64,000 nt of DNA, taken from assembly GCA_030427405.1 (NCBI GenBank), contig JAUHXK010000011.1:119389-183388 (forward strand). Direction: 5' to 3'. Positions 26,075 to 35,173 of this stretch are shown one piece after another. Positions within the stretch are counted from its first letter, which is position 1; each line of letters starts with the position of its first letter. The position numbers were made by a program, and so were the translations under genes. This DNA is from Alphaproteobacteria bacterium. GTDB taxonomy: Bacteria; Pseudomonadota; Alphaproteobacteria; Rhodobacterales; Rhodobacteraceae. A model generated the notes under the pieces. It made no database searches. It was given only the letters and a program-made list of their open reading frames with translations, and had not been told where the DNA came from.

Positions 26075-26174
26075 CCTGCCATATCGCCTGTTTTGCCGCA
26101 TTTGGCATGGTTCAAGCGGATTCTCGCCAGTTTCACAAGCAAATCCGCGTGAATGGAGCCCGTGGGCACTGACG

Positions 26175-26189
26175 TTAACACTTTGTTAA
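26175..26189 (+). promoter_or_regulatory. consensus CtrA-binding site upstream of the orphan receiver gene
   Basis: Exact TTAA-N7-TTAA (ttaa-cactttg-ttaa), 69 bp upstream of the ATG of the receiver gene. This is the full CtrA consensus of alphaproteobacteria. It lies between cobC and the receiver gene, in the promoter of the latter. Confidence 0.6.
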
Positions 26190-26258
26190 GAAAATCACGG
26201 GATCACGGATCATAGGGGTCGGCACCACTCACTCTATCAAGTGCCGAGGTTGTTGCAA

Positions 26259-26621
26259 ATGAATGTTCTGATTGTTGAGAGTAACCCCGATCTTGGTCGG
26301 GTCTGGCAACGGCATCTGCAAAGGCAGAACGCCGAAGTCACACTGGTCGAAACCCAAGAAGCCGCGATCCTCGCGCTTTATGGTACGGCATTTGATATCA
26401 TTGTTCTGGACCTGGTTCTGGAAACAGGCAGTGCGTTGGCGGTTGCCGATTTCGCAAGCTACAGACGCCCGCAGGCGCGGGTGATCTTTGTCACCAACAC
26501 CACGTTTTTCTCGGACGGGTCGATCTTTGCCCACAGTCCCAATGCCTGCGCCTATGTGCAAAGCGCCACCCCGCCCGAGGATCTGGCGGCGATGGTGGAA
26601 CACTACGCCGCCGGGCGCTGA
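26259..26621 (+). CDS. orphan single-domain response regulator, atypical receiver
   Basis: A 120-residue stand-alone receiver domain without an output domain. The phosphoacceptor is predicted as Asp51 (DIIVLDLVLE) and the conserved Thr as Thr79 (VIFVTNTTFF). The N-terminal acidic pocket is reduced to one Glu (LIVESNPD), and the position usually held by the conserved Lys is Ser102 (CAYVQSATPPEDL). It may be phosphorylated poorly or work as a phosphate-independent partner. The start at 26259 has gagg 9 nt upstream. It is preceded by a CtrA box, and its 3' end overlaps the convergent reductase gene by 19 bp. Confidence 0.82.
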   Translation: MNVLIVESNPDLGRVWQRHLQRQNAEVTLVETQEAAILALYGTAFDIIVLDLVLETGSALAVADFASYRRPQARVIFVTNTTFFSDGSIFAHSPNACAYVQSATPPEDLAAMVEHYAAGR

Positions 26622-27592
26622 TCCCGCCGATGGGGTTCTGAGTAGTCCAGCACCGGGTTCACCGGGATGATCCGGTTCGGATTGATGGTTTCGTGGCTGT
26701 AGTGGTAATGGCGCACGATGTGGTGCATGTTCACCGTCTCGGCCACGCCCGGCCACTGATACAACTCGCGCGTATAGGCCCAGAGGTTGGGGTAATCCAC
26801 GATCCGCCGCCTGTTGCATTTGAAATGCAGGTGATAGACCGGGTCGAACCGGATCAGCGTGGTGAACAGCCGCCAGTCGGCCTCGGTCAGGCGGTCCCCC
26901 AACAGGTAGCGGCTCGACGACAGCCGGTTTTCGAGCCAATCGAGCGTGTCGAACAGCGGGATGACAGCCGCGTCATAGGCTTCTTGCGAGGTTGCGAACC
27001 CGGATTTGTAGACCCCATTGTTGACGTTGGAATAGACGCGCGCGTTGACCTCTTCGATCGCATCTCGCATCGGCTCGGGCCAATAGTCATCGGTGTTGCC
27101 GGTGATGCCGTCAAAGGCCGAATTGAACATGCGGATAATTTCGGAGCTTTCATTTGACACGATGGTCTTTTCCACCTTGTCCCACAGGATCGGAACGGTA
27201 ACCCGGCCCGAGTAATCTGGATCGGCACGGGTATAGATCTGATGGGCAAATTCCGACCCGAACAGTTTGTCCCCGGTTGCGCCGTGATCATCCGTCGCAA
27301 AGGTCCATCCCTTGTCCAGCATGTCAGGGTGTACAACCGAGACCGAGATGTGATCAGTCAGGTCTTTCAAGGCCCGAAAAATCAACGTGCGATGCGCCCA
27401 GGGGCAGGCAAGGCTGACATAAAGATGATAGCGCCCGGAATCGGCTTGAAACCCACCCCGCCCGGACGGACCGGCGCTGCCGTCAGCGGTAATCCAGTTG
27501 CGAAATTGCGCAGTCGTCCGTTTGAACGCGCCGCCCGTGGATTTGGTATCATACCACCTGTCCTGCCAGATGCCGTCGACAAGCAAGCCCAT
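26603..27592 (-). CDS. yqjG: glutathionyl-hydroquinone reductase (YqjG/EcM4 family)
   Basis: Xi-class glutathione transferase that reduces glutathionyl-hydroquinones and other glutathione S-conjugates. The active-site Cys63 lies in VSLACPWAHRTLI. FQADSGRYHLYVS precedes it, and the C-terminal domain has GVYKSGFATSQEAYD and LTEADWRLFTTLIRFDPVYHLHFKCNRR, which fits the family. It is cytosolic and 329 residues long, a normal size. Its 3' end overlaps the receiver gene by 19 bp, a compact convergent pair. Confidence 0.93.
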   Translation of the reverse strand: MGLLVDGIWQDRWYDTKSTGGAFKRTTAQFRNWITADGSAGPSGRGGFQADSGRYHLYVSLACPWAHRTLIFRALKDLTDHISVSVVHPDMLDKGWTFATDDHGATGDKLFGSEFAHQIYTRADPDYSGRVTVPILWDKVEKTIVSNESSEIIRMFNSAFDGITGNTDDYWPEPMRDAIEEVNARVYSNVNNGVYKSGFATSQEAYDAAVIPLFDTLDWLENRLSSSRYLLGDRLTEADWRLFTTLIRFDPVYHLHFKCNRRRIVDYPNLWAYTRELYQWPGVAETVNMHHIVRHYHYSHETINPNRIIPVNPVLDYSEPHRRDQRPAA

Positions 27593-27804
27593 GTCTGATC
27601 CTCTCGGTTTGCCAATGAACCCAAGATAGTCCGCTGCAGGCAGACTGCCTATTCTTCAGCACGCGCACACGATCTGCACCAACGCACAGCGGCGCGGGGT
27701 CAACATGCAACAGACGCGCACCGGATGGGCGTCGGTGAACGGGTTCACTGGATTTTTACGAAAAGGTGACCAGAATAGTAGACGTTTCTGGGGGGAGTCG
27801 CAGT

Positions 27805-28158
27805 GTGAGTACCTATGTTTCAAAGGAAATCCGCGCCGAACTGGATGCCGCAAGGATCGCGGCACTGAAAAAGTCCAGCCGACTGCGCGTTGAGATTGGC
27901 AACAATACCTATAAGATTTTGACATTGTGGAAGGATGGGTTTTCGGTCGAGGCCTCGGCCACGCCGCGTTTGCGCGGACTGGTCGATATCTATGACGGGG
28001 CAAACCACCTGTACCAGTGCCTGATCATTGCCGATGAGGAAGAGGCCGGCGAAATGCGCTATGAATTCAAGCGCAATACAGTGGCCGCAGATAAGGCACC
28101 CTTGGATTTCTACCGCGCGCCCGACGCGCCGATTGCCCTGCTGGGGCACGAGGATTAG
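27805..28158 (+). CDS. hypothetical protein with N-terminal helical segment
   Basis: A 117-residue soluble protein beginning MSTYVSKEIRAELDAARIAA. The start is GTG at 27805 because a strong ggggggag lies 7 nt upstream; an in-frame GTG at 27766 is less likely. The central part (RLRVEIGNNTYKILTLWKDGFSV) looks like a PilZ-like beta domain, and the latter half has YDGANHLYQCLIIADEEE and MRYEFKRNT. This is a conserved-looking fold, but no family or function is assigned. It is convergent with the L,D-transpeptidase, overlapping by four bases. Confidence 0.6.
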   Translation: MSTYVSKEIRAELDAARIAALKKSSRLRVEIGNNTYKILTLWKDGFSVEASATPRLRGLVDIYDGANHLYQCLIIADEEEAGEMRYEFKRNTVAADKAPLDFYRAPDAPIALLGHED

Positions 28159-28682
28159 GGACGTATCTCTACGGTTGTCCCGTTTTCGGTAAGGCGCCAA
28201 AGCTGTGTCATTTCGGCGTTCGAGATGGCGATGCAGCCCGCAGTCCAGTCGCCGGGCAGGGTCAGGCCGACAATTTTGTTGGGTTGACCGTGGATGAAGA
28301 TATCGCCCCCGGGATCAACGCCCTGCCGCTGTGCCCGTGCGACGTCTTCGGGCCGTGGATAGTCGATACCCAGTGACAGGTGAAAGGCGCTTTGCGGGTT
28401 TCGGCGATTGACGACAAAGACCCCTTCGGGTGTTTTGCCGTCGCCTTCGCGAAGCTTGTCGCCTTCTGGTGCGAAGCCCAGCGCGATATCGGCTTGCATC
28501 ACCACCGCGCCCTTCAGCGTGGCGGTCAGACGCCGGGCAGTTTTTTCGATCAGGATGTGATCGACCCGCGTCGCCTCGGGTGCCATAGGCGGGGCCGGCG
28601 GCCGGGGCGCGTACCAGTGCCAGCCCAGCCAGGCCGCCCCTGCCAGAAGGAGCATCAGCACTATGAGGGCGCCGCGGCGCAT
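28155..28682 (-). CDS. L,D-transpeptidase (YkuD family), membrane-anchored
   Basis: Peptidoglycan or murein-linked transpeptidase. An uncleaved or cleavable hydrophobic N terminus (MRRGALIVLMLLLAGAAWLG) places the enzyme in the periplasm. The catalytic motif is intact: His131 in FIHGQPNK and Cys150 in DWTAGCIAISN. The 175 residues match YkuD-only enzymes without LysM. Substrate could be m-DAP crosslinks or lipoprotein attachment. Read with the patB gene, 3 bp upstream in the same direction. Confidence 0.9.
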   Translation of the reverse strand: MRRGALIVLMLLLAGAAWLGWHWYAPRPPAPPMAPEATRVDHILIEKTARRLTATLKGAVVMQADIALGFAPEGDKLREGDGKTPEGVFVVNRRNPQSAFHLSLGIDYPRPEDVARAQRQGVDPGGDIFIHGQPNKIVGLTLPGDWTAGCIAISNAEMTQLWRLTENGTTVEIRP

Positions 28683-28685
28683 AGG

Positions 28686-29858
28686 TTACTGCAAATCGCC
28701 GAAGGCTTGCTTCAATCGCGCACAGGCTTCTTCGACACGGGCACGCTGCGTGGCCAGGTTGAACCGCTCGAACGTTTCGCCACCGGTGCCAAATCCGGGG
28801 CCGGACGACGTGGCGATCCGCGCATCCTGACGCAGGCGACGTACGAATTCATCGTGAGTCATGCCCGTGCCGGAAAAATCGACCCAGGCCAGATAGGTTG
28901 CCTGCAACGGCATCGACCAAAGGCCGGGTATCTCGGTGATCGTAGCGTCGAACAGCTTACGGTTGGCGTCCAGATGCGCGAGCTGGCTGTCGACCCACTT
29001 GGCCCCTTCAGGCGAGTAGGCCGCAGTGATCATCGCCACGCCCAGGGCAGCGGGAGCATAGTCGAGTGTCGCCAGTCGGTGCCGCATGTCCGCGCGCAGC
29101 TTGGCGTCCGCGATGATCATGTTACCGGTGCGTTGCCCGGCGATGTTGAACGTTTTGGATGCCGCCGTCAGCGTCACGGTCCAGGGGCGCGCATCCGGCG
29201 CGGCCACATCCATCGGCACGAAGGTATTGCCGGGATAGACCAGGTCGTGATGAACCTCATCCGAGACCAGGATCAGCCCGTTGCGTTCGGCAAAGGCTGC
29301 AACGGCGCGCAGTTCTTCGGGCGTCCAGACCCGCCCCGACGGGTTCTGTGGCGAGCACCACAGCAACATCTTTTCTGACCCGTCCAGCCGCGACTGCGCA
29401 TCCTCCAGATCGATGCCATAGCTGTCGCCTTCGCGCGCCAGCGGGCATTCCACAACGCGCCGGCCCGATTTGTTCACCTTGTGCGCAAACTCGTGATACA
29501 CGGGCGAGAAAATTACCACGCCATCCCCCGGCGCGGTCCAGACATCCAGACACAGCGCGATCGCATTGCCCAGGCCCTGCGAGGTCAACACCCAATCCGA
29601 GTCGATTTCCCAGTTGTGGCGGGTGTTCATCCACCATTGGACCGCGTTCAGGTATTCGGGGTACACCCAGGAATAGCCAAAGGCACCATGATCGGCTGCC
29701 TTTCGAACGGCCTCGATCACGCAAGGGGCGGTGGCAAAGTCTGAATCAGCGGTCCACATCGCCAACCCGTCTTCGGGCGAGACGCCGTAAAGCTGTTCCA
29801 TCTTGTCCCATTTTGAACTGTGGGTGCCCCGGCGGTCGATAAGGTCGTTGAATGTCAT
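28686..29858 (-). CDS. MalY/PatB family cysteine-S-conjugate beta-lyase (cystathionine beta-lyase-like)
   Basis: PLP enzyme of aminotransferase class I/II with C-S lyase activity. It is 390 residues long, starting MTFNDLIDRRGTHSSKWDKM, a family hallmark. Others are EDGLAMWTADSDFATAPCV, LLWCSPQNPSGRVW, and the PLP lysine in LTAASKTFNIAGQRTGNM. It may make homocysteine from cystathionine or break cysteine conjugates. The start at 29858 is taken over longer in-frame starts that lack support. It is divergent from the def operon with a 94-bp gap. Confidence 0.9.
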   Translation of the reverse strand: MTFNDLIDRRGTHSSKWDKMEQLYGVSPEDGLAMWTADSDFATAPCVIEAVRKAADHGAFGYSWVYPEYLNAVQWWMNTRHNWEIDSDWVLTSQGLGNAIALCLDVWTAPGDGVVIFSPVYHEFAHKVNKSGRRVVECPLAREGDSYGIDLEDAQSRLDGSEKMLLWCSPQNPSGRVWTPEELRAVAAFAERNGLILVSDEVHHDLVYPGNTFVPMDVAAPDARPWTVTLTAASKTFNIAGQRTGNMIIADAKLRADMRHRLATLDYAPAALGVAMITAAYSPEGAKWVDSQLAHLDANRKLFDATITEIPGLWSMPLQATYLAWVDFSGTGMTHDEFVRRLRQDARIATSSGPGFGTGGETFERFNLATQRARVEEACARLKQAFGDLQ

Positions 29859-29952
29859 GGTGTCTCCGTCTGTCGAGGCGAAAGCTAACCTCAAATCCGC
29901 CATGTGCAAGGGGGCCGTTGCGGTGGCGGGCACGATGGCCTAAATCAACCCC

Positions 29953-30471
29953 ATGAAACGCAATATTCTCATTCATCCCGATCCACGCCTGAAAAAGGTC
30001 TGCGCGCCAGTGGCCGACATTTCCGACGATCTGCGCAAGCTTGCCGATGACATGTTGGAAACGATGTATGACGCGCCCGGTATCGGCCTGGCGGCGCCGC
30101 AAATCGGTGTGCTCGACCGGCTGGTCGTATTGGATTGCGTCAAGGAAGAAGGTGAGACACCGCGTCCGCTGGTGATGTTCAACCCCGAGGTCATCGCGTC
30201 GTCGGACGAGACCAACGTCTATGAGGAAGGCTGCCTGTCGATCCCTGAACAATATGCCGAGGTGACGCGCCCCAAGGTCGTGGATGTCACTTGGCTGGAC
30301 CGGGACGGCAATTTGCAGCAGGAAACTTTCGATGGGCTGTGGGCCACCTGCGTCCAGCACGAGATCGATCATTTGAACGGCAAGCTTTTCATCGACTATC
30401 TCAAGCCGTTGAAACGCCAGATGATCACCCGCAAGATGCAAAAGCTCAAACGCGAACAGGCCCGCGCATGA
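29953..30471 (+). CDS. def: peptide deformylase
   Basis: Metalloenzyme that removes the N-formyl group from nascent proteins. All three family motifs are present: GIGLAAPQ (43-50), EGCLS with metal ligand Cys94, and QHEIDH with His136, catalytic Glu137 and His140. The 172 residues are normal. It is the first gene of def-def'-fmt. Its stop overlaps the start of the paralogue as ATGA, indicating coupled translation. Confidence 0.97.
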   Translation: MKRNILIHPDPRLKKVCAPVADISDDLRKLADDMLETMYDAPGIGLAAPQIGVLDRLVVLDCVKEEGETPRPLVMFNPEVIASSDETNVYEEGCLSIPEQYAEVTRPKVVDVTWLDRDGNLQQETFDGLWATCVQHEIDHLNGKLFIDYLKPLKRQMITRKMQKLKREQARA

Positions 30472-30962
30472 CGGTGCGGACCTGCCTGCCGTGGCCCGAC
30501 AAGCGTTTGCGCACCAGGGCTGCGGACGTGGCTGAGATCACGGATGAGGTTCGCAAGATCTGGGCGGACATGATCGACACGATGGAGGCGATGCCCGGTG
30601 TCGGCCTGGCAGCGCCCCAGATCGGTGTGATGCTGCGGCTGGCGGTCGTGGACGGCTCGACCGAGCGTGGCCGCGCGGTGCGTCTGGCAAACCCGGAAAT
30701 CCTGCACAGTTCGGTCGAATTGCGCGAACATGAAGAGGCCAGCCCGAACCTGCCCGGCGTTTCCGCCAAGGTGAAACGCCCGCGCGCGGTGACGGTAAGG
30801 TTCCTCAATGAACTGGGCCAGATCGACCGCCGTGATTTTGTCGGGATCGAGGCGACCAGCGTTCAGCACCAGATCGACCATTTGAATGGGCGGATGTATT
30901 TCGACCGCCTGAGCAAGGTCAAGCGCGACATGCTACTGCGCAAGGCCAGAAAGCAAGGATAG
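30468..30962 (+). CDS. peptide deformylase paralogue with altered catalytic residues
   Basis: A 164-residue homologue of the adjacent deformylase. Motif 1 is intact (GVGLAAPQ, 44-51). In motif 2 EGCLS is replaced by EASPN, so the metal-ligand Cys becomes Ser92. In motif 3 HEIDH is HQIDH, so the catalytic Glu is Gln135 (both His ligands, 134 and 138, remain). Such a protein should bind metal poorly and lack deformylase activity. It has a full-length fold and overlaps def by four bases, so it is a maintained pseudoenzyme rather than a pseudogene. A role in regulating formylation or binding peptides is inference only. Confidence 0.85.
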   Translation: MTVRTCLPWPDKRLRTRAADVAEITDEVRKIWADMIDTMEAMPGVGLAAPQIGVMLRLAVVDGSTERGRAVRLANPEILHSSVELREHEEASPNLPGVSAKVKRPRAVTVRFLNELGQIDRRDFVGIEATSVQHQIDHLNGRMYFDRLSKVKRDMLLRKARKQG

Positions 30963-30964
30963 GC

Positions 30965-31879
30965 ATGCGCGTCGTTTTCATGGGAACGCCTGAATTCTCG
31001 GTGCCGGTGCTCGATGCGCTGGTTGCTGCGGGGCATGAGATTGCCGCCGTCTATTGCCAGCCGCCGCGCCCCGCCGGTCGCGGCAAGAAAGACCGTCCCA
31101 CCCCTGTCCACGCAAGGGCACAGGCGCTGGGCCTTGAGGTGCGCCACCCCACGGGTTTGAAATCTGCCGAGGAACAGGCCCGCTTTGCCGCGCTGAACGC
31201 CGATATTGCCGTGGTCGTGGCCTATGGTCTGATCCTGCCGCAACCCATTCTGGACGCGCCGACCCATGGCTGCCTGAACATCCATGCCAGCCTGTTGCCA
31301 CGCTGGCGCGGCGCGGCGCCGATCCATCGCGCGATCATGGCAGGCGATGCACAGACCGGCATCTGCATCATGCAGATGGAGGCCGGGCTGGACACCGGCC
31401 CGGTCCTGTTGCGCGCAGCGACCGACATAGGTGCCGAGGAAACCACCGCACAGCTCCATGACCGCCTGTCGGCGATGGGCGCGTCCCTGATCGTCGAGGC
31501 GCTGGCAAACCTGGCCGATCTGACCCCAGCCCCCCAACCCGAGAGCGGCGTGACCTATGCCGCCAAGATCGACAAATCCGAGGCGCGTGTCGACTGGTCA
31601 GCGCCCGCAACCGAGGTCGACCGCCACATTCGCGGCTTGTCGCCGTTCCCCGGCGCTTGGACCCAGGTCGGTGGTGACCGGGTCAAGCTGCTGGCTTCGC
31701 GCCTGGCCCAAGGGCAGGGCGCACCGGGCGAGGTGCTGGACGACGACCTGCGCGTGGCCTGCGGCGCGGGCGCGGTCGAACTGCTGCGCTTGCAACGCGC
31801 AGGAAAAGGCGCGCAGGATAGGGAAACCTTCCTGCGGGGCTGGCCCATCACGGTCGGCACCCGCCTGTCATCGGAGTAG
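30965..31879 (+). CDS. fmt: methionyl-tRNA formyltransferase
   Basis: Formylates initiator Met-tRNA using 10-formyl-tetrahydrofolate. The 304 residues show [20 protein letters not shown], the catalytic [25 protein letters not shown], and the C-terminal OB-like domain ([17 protein letters not shown]). It follows the deformylase paralogue by 2 bp in a def-def'-fmt operon, so formylation and deformylation are made together. Two small membrane protein genes follow in the same direction. Confidence 0.97.
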   Translation: MRVVFMGTPEFSVPVLDALVAAGHEIAAVYCQPPRPAGRGKKDRPTPVHARAQALGLEVRHPTGLKSAEEQARFAALNADIAVVVAYGLILPQPILDAPTHGCLNIHASLLPRWRGAAPIHRAIMAGDAQTGICIMQMEAGLDTGPVLLRAATDIGAEETTAQLHDRLSAMGASLIVEALANLADLTPAPQPESGVTYAAKIDKSEARVDWSAPATEVDRHIRGLSPFPGAWTQVGGDRVKLLASRLAQGQGAPGEVLDDDLRVACGAGAVELLRLQRAGKGAQDRETFLRGWPITVGTRLSSE

Positions 31880-31883
31880 CCAG

Positions 31884-32120
31884 ATGTTCATGATCCTGAT
31901 GGGCACCGTCGTGATTGCCGGGATCGTGGGCTATTTGTCGGAAAAGACCGGCTTTACCCATAACGGCTTTTTGCCATCCATAATCATCTGCGTCGGCGGG
32001 GCCTTCCTGTTCTATTTCCTGCGCATCATGTTCGGCATCAGCTTTGGCCCGCCGGGATTGGATGCTGTACTGTCCTCGATCGGCGCGCTGATCATTGTGC
32101 CGACCCATTGGAGGAAGTGA
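31884..32120 (+). CDS. small membrane protein of the YeaQ/YmgE (GlsB) type
   Basis: A 78-residue protein with two or three helices (MFMILMGTVVIAGIVGYLS, LPSIIICVGGAFLFYFLR and a C-terminal segment). Size and glycine-rich hydrophobic pattern resemble the transglycosylase-associated YeaQ/YmgE family, although the match is weaker than for the next gene. It begins 4 bp after fmt and 1 bp separates it from its neighbour. Possible role in stress or envelope, unproven. Confidence 0.6.
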   Translation: MFMILMGTVVIAGIVGYLSEKTGFTHNGFLPSIIICVGGAFLFYFLRIMFGISFGPPGLDAVLSSIGALIIVPTHWRK

Positions 32121-32121
32121 C

Positions 32122-32358
32122 ATGTCCATCATCGCCCTGATCGTGATCGGTGCTGCCGCCGGTTTCCTCGCTACCCGTCTGATGCGGATCGAGGCGGACA
32201 TTCCCACCACGATGCTGATTGGTATCATTGGCGCGCTGGTGGGCGGGCTGATCCTGCGCACGCTTGTCGCGGTGATGGGCTGGCTTTCGGGATTTGTCGG
32301 CGCGGTGCTGGGGGCCTTGGTGGTCATCTGGATCTGGCAGACATACATTCGGCGCTGA
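32122..32358 (+). CDS. GlsB/YeaQ/YmgE family stress-response membrane protein
   Basis: A 78-residue protein with three hydrophobic helices (IIALIVIGAAAGFLATRLM, TTMLIGIIGALVGGLILRTL, FVGAVLGALVVIWIWQ). The pattern of G-A-A-A-G-F and MLIGIIGALVGG is typical of the YmgE/transglycosylase-associated family. It is the last gene of the fmt transcript and a possible duplicate partner of the preceding gene. Confidence 0.8.
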   Translation: MSIIALIVIGAAAGFLATRLMRIEADIPTTMLIGIIGALVGGLILRTLVAVMGWLSGFVGAVLGALVVIWIWQTYIRR

Positions 32359-32422
32359 AATCGGGGCGCAGAACAATTGGCCCGTTTGGGGACTGGTCAG
32401 AAGCCGCTGCGCGGGCCCACGG

Positions 32423-33046
32423 CTATTGTCGCGGCGGGCGGCTTTTATAGACCGGAAGACGCCAGCCAAATACCAAAGACCCGGCCCGCAAGGCCCAGCA
32501 CCCGACTGCGCACAGTCCCAGCGCAGGAATGGTGTCGATCCCGATCCGCGTTGCCATGACAGCGGCCATTGCCCCGATAAAGGCGCAGGATACATAAAGT
32601 TCGCCTTGTTTCAGGACCAGCGGGACTTCGTTGCACACAACGTCGCGCATCAATCCACCCAGACAGCCCGTGGTCACGCCCATCAGCACCACGATCACGC
32701 CGGATTGATCCAGTGACAGGGCCGCGCCGGTGCCCGCGGCGACCGCGATGGACAACGCGAAGCTGTCCAGCCAAAGCAACCAATTATACCGGCTTTCCAT
32801 CAGGTGCGCGGTAAAGAAAACCACGATGGCCGCCGCCACGGCAATCAGAATGTAATCGGGTTGGCCGACCCAGAAAACCGGATGACGGTCCAGCAGCAGG
32901 TCGCGTACCGTGCCACCGCCCACTGCGGTCAGGCAGGCCATGAAGGCAAACCCCACCAGGTCCAACTGCGCCCGGCTGGCCACCAGCGCGCCCGTCAGCG
33001 CAAATACCAGGACCGAGCCGTAGTCCAGCACCGCAAGCGCCGTCAC
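32423..33046 (-). CDS. TRIC-type (UPF0126/YicG) cation channel family membrane protein
   Basis: A 207-residue protein with about seven helices formed from two repeats of the TRIC/YicG fold. Features are [52 protein letters not shown] and the second repeat [26 protein letters not shown], with GGGT-RD and GGLMRD as the family motif. Prokaryotic TRIC proteins form potassium-permeable homotrimers. Start is GTG at 33046, overlapping the rnhA stop as GTGA. Confidence 0.87.
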   Translation of the reverse strand: MTALAVLDYGSVLVFALTGALVASRAQLDLVGFAFMACLTAVGGGTVRDLLLDRHPVFWVGQPDYILIAVAAAIVVFFTAHLMESRYNWLLWLDSFALSIAVAAGTGAALSLDQSGVIVVLMGVTTGCLGGLMRDVVCNEVPLVLKQGELYVSCAFIGAMAAVMATRIGIDTIPALGLCAVGCWALRAGSLVFGWRLPVYKSRPPRQ

Positions 33047-33510
33047 GCCTGGGCCTTTTTCGGTTTGAAAGGGGCCATACCGGCACGAGCCAACGCGTCG
33101 GCACGCTCGTTCTCGGGGTGGCCCGCATGACCCTTGACCCATTCCCAGGTGACGTCATGCCTGTCTTGCGCCTCGTCCAGCCGTTGCCACAGATCGACAT
33201 TTTTGACCGGCTTCCTGTTCGCGGTTTTCCAGCCATTCCGCTTCCACCCGAAAATCCAGCCGGTCACACCGTTTTTGACATAGGCGCTGTCGGTGACGAT
33301 CGTCAGCCGCGATGGCCGGTCCAGTGTCTCCAATGCGCTGATCGCCGCCAGCAATTCCATCCGGTTATTGGTTGTCTCGGCTTCTCCGCCTTTCAGTTCG
33401 CGCTCTTTCAAAACGGTTTCTCCGTCCATCGCGCGAAGCACGACGCCCCAGCCGCCCGGGCCGGGATTGCCGGAACAGGCCCCATCGGTATAGGCGAACA
33501 GATCAGGCAT
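33043..33510 (-). CDS. rnhA: ribonuclease HI
   Basis: Cleaves RNA in RNA-DNA hybrids. The DEDD catalytic residues are present: Asp9 ([16 protein letters not shown]), Glu52 ([10 protein letters not shown]), Asp74 (IVTDSAYV) and Asp138 ([10 protein letters not shown]). At 155 residues it is the classic type 1 enzyme. It overlaps the methyltransferase gene by 8 bp and the TRIC gene by 4 bp, in the operon ispH-methyltransferase-rnhA-TRIC. Confidence 0.97.
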   Translation of the reverse strand: MPDLFAYTDGACSGNPGPGGWGVVLRAMDGETVLKERELKGGEAETTNNRMELLAAISALETLDRPSRLTIVTDSAYVKNGVTGWIFGWKRNGWKTANRKPVKNVDLWQRLDEAQDRHDVTWEWVKGHAGHPENERADALARAGMAPFKPKKAQA

Positions 33511-34090
33511 GGGCGAACACCAGGATGAACCCGTCGTAAGAGCCGGCCAACCCCTTGCCCACGCCCCGTTCGATGCGGTCGATGGTAAACCCGGCCGCGG
33601 TCAGGGCGGCCTCGATCTCGGGTTGGGTGTGGTAGGTATAGTACCGATCCAAAGCGTCGCGATGTTCGCCTGTGCCCAGCTTCATACCAAGAAACAAAAG
33701 GCCGCCGGGCTTTAGCGCGGTGTAGATTGCGCCCAGATGACGCGGGAAATCGGCGCGTGGTGCATGCAGCAGCGAAAAGCTGGCATAGACACCGTCATAT
33801 GCAGAGATTTCGGTCACGTCATCGAAGGTGCCCAGATGAGCGTCCACGCCGTTTTCCCGCGCGTGCGCCACAAAAGCAGGCGTGGCATCCAGCGCGCGTA
33901 CCTTCAGCCCTTGCCGCATCAAAAACGCGCTGTCCGATCCGGGGCCGGACCCCAGGTCAAGGACATAGCCACCGGCCCCGACCGCATCGGCAAAGTCCTG
34001 ACGAACGGCGACCTGTTCTGGTGGCAGCGGAATTTCCAAGTATTGCGTGACCCGCGATGTATAGGCGTCAATGGTTTTCTGGTCCGGCAT
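33503..34090 (-). CDS. class I SAM-dependent methyltransferase
   Basis: A 195-residue methyltransferase. The SAM site is [20 protein letters not shown] (motif I) and [19 protein letters not shown] (motif II); later [13 protein letters not shown] and [19 protein letters not shown] follow the UbiE/COQ5-like fold. The open frame extends upstream to 34315, but 34090 ([18 protein letters not shown]) is chosen because its ATG shares a base with the ispH stop (TGATG). Substrate unknown. Confidence 0.85.
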   Translation of the reverse strand: MPDQKTIDAYTSRVTQYLEIPLPPEQVAVRQDFADAVGAGGYVLDLGSGPGSDSAFLMRQGLKVRALDATPAFVAHARENGVDAHLGTFDDVTEISAYDGVYASFSLLHAPRADFPRHLGAIYTALKPGGLLFLGMKLGTGEHRDALDRYYTYHTQPEIEAALTAAGFTIDRIERGVGKGLAGSYDGFILVFAHA

Positions 34091-35040
34091 CAGGCAGGCT
34101 CTCGCAGCACGCGCGGAACCTTGAATTCCACGTTTTCCACCGCAGTTTCGACGTTTTCCACGGTGACATCGAACCGGGCCTTGAAGGCGTCGATAACTTC
34201 GTTCACCAGAACTTCGGGGGCAGATGCCCCGGCGGTGATTGCAATACTTGATATCCCGTCGAGCGCGCGCCAGTCGATATCGGTAGCGCGCTGAACCAGT
34301 TGCGCATAGCTGCACCCGGCCTTCGAGGCGACTTCGACCAGGCGGCGAGAGTTCGAAGAGTTCGGCGCGCCAACGACAAGCAAGGCATCCGATCTGGGGG
34401 CCACGGATTTGACCGCCTCTTGGCGATTTGTGGTGGCGTAACAGATATCTTCCTTGTGCGGCCCCACGATGGCCGGGAACCTCGCCTGAAGGGCCGCGAC
34501 GATGTCTTTTGTGTCATCCACTGACAGGGTCGTTTGCGTGACAAAGGCCAGCTTTTCCGGGTCGCGAACCGAAACGCGGTCTACATCCGCAACCGTTTCG
34601 ACCAGCAAAACCTCGCCATCCGGCAATTGCCCCATGGTTCCGACCGTTTCCGGGTGGCCCTTGTGGCCGATCATGATCATCTGCAACCCGGCCTCGGCGT
34701 GGCGTTGTGCCTCGATATGCACCTTGGAGACCAGCGGGCAGGTCGCGTCGACGAAAATCATCTCGCGCGCGGCGGCTTTGGCCGGAACGGATTTGGGCAC
34801 GCCATGGGCGGAAAAAATCACCGGTCGGTCATCGGGACATTCGTCCAGTTCCTCGACGAAAACCGCACCTTTGGCGCGCAACCCGTCGACGACGAACTTG
34901 TTATGCACGATCTCGTGGCGCACATAGACCGGCGCGCCCCATTTCTGCAGCGCCATTTCCACGATCTTGATCGCCCGATCCACGCCGGCACAGAACCCAC
35001 GCGGCGCCGCAAGGTAGAGTATCAGGGGCTGTTTGGTCAT
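34090..35040 (-). CDS. ispH: 4-hydroxy-3-methylbut-2-enyl diphosphate reductase
   Basis: Last step of the MEP isoprenoid pathway, making IPP and DMAPP. The iron-sulfur cluster cysteines are visible in [12 protein letters not shown] (Cys17), [11 protein letters not shown] and [26 protein letters not shown] and [14 protein letters not shown] are also standard. The 316 residues are normal. It is the first gene of a minus-strand operon; a clear promoter was not picked out in the 194-bp gap upstream. Confidence 0.97.
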   Translation of the reverse strand: MTKQPLILYLAAPRGFCAGVDRAIKIVEMALQKWGAPVYVRHEIVHNKFVVDGLRAKGAVFVEELDECPDDRPVIFSAHGVPKSVPAKAAAREMIFVDATCPLVSKVHIEAQRHAEAGLQMIMIGHKGHPETVGTMGQLPDGEVLLVETVADVDRVSVRDPEKLAFVTQTTLSVDDTKDIVAALQARFPAIVGPHKEDICYATTNRQEAVKSVAPRSDALLVVGAPNSSNSRRLVEVASKAGCSYAQLVQRATDIDWRALDGISSIAITAGASAPEVLVNEVIDAFKARFDVTVENVETAVENVEFKVPRVLREPA

Positions 35041-35173
35041 TTCGCTGTCTCCTTGAAGGGACAGGTAAGGCTTTTCAATCCCGGGGTCCAGTTACCACAC
35101 GGGCGTCACTCTTATGACACGAATCGATGTTAGCCAGACAGTGTTTCAGCACTTAAGACTTTTCAGAAGATGT

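Noticed and set aside
25109..26258. Cobalamin riboswitch ahead of cobC
   Set aside because: No B12-box-like core was found in the upstream gap of about 185 bp; instead a CtrA box serves the divergent receiver gene.
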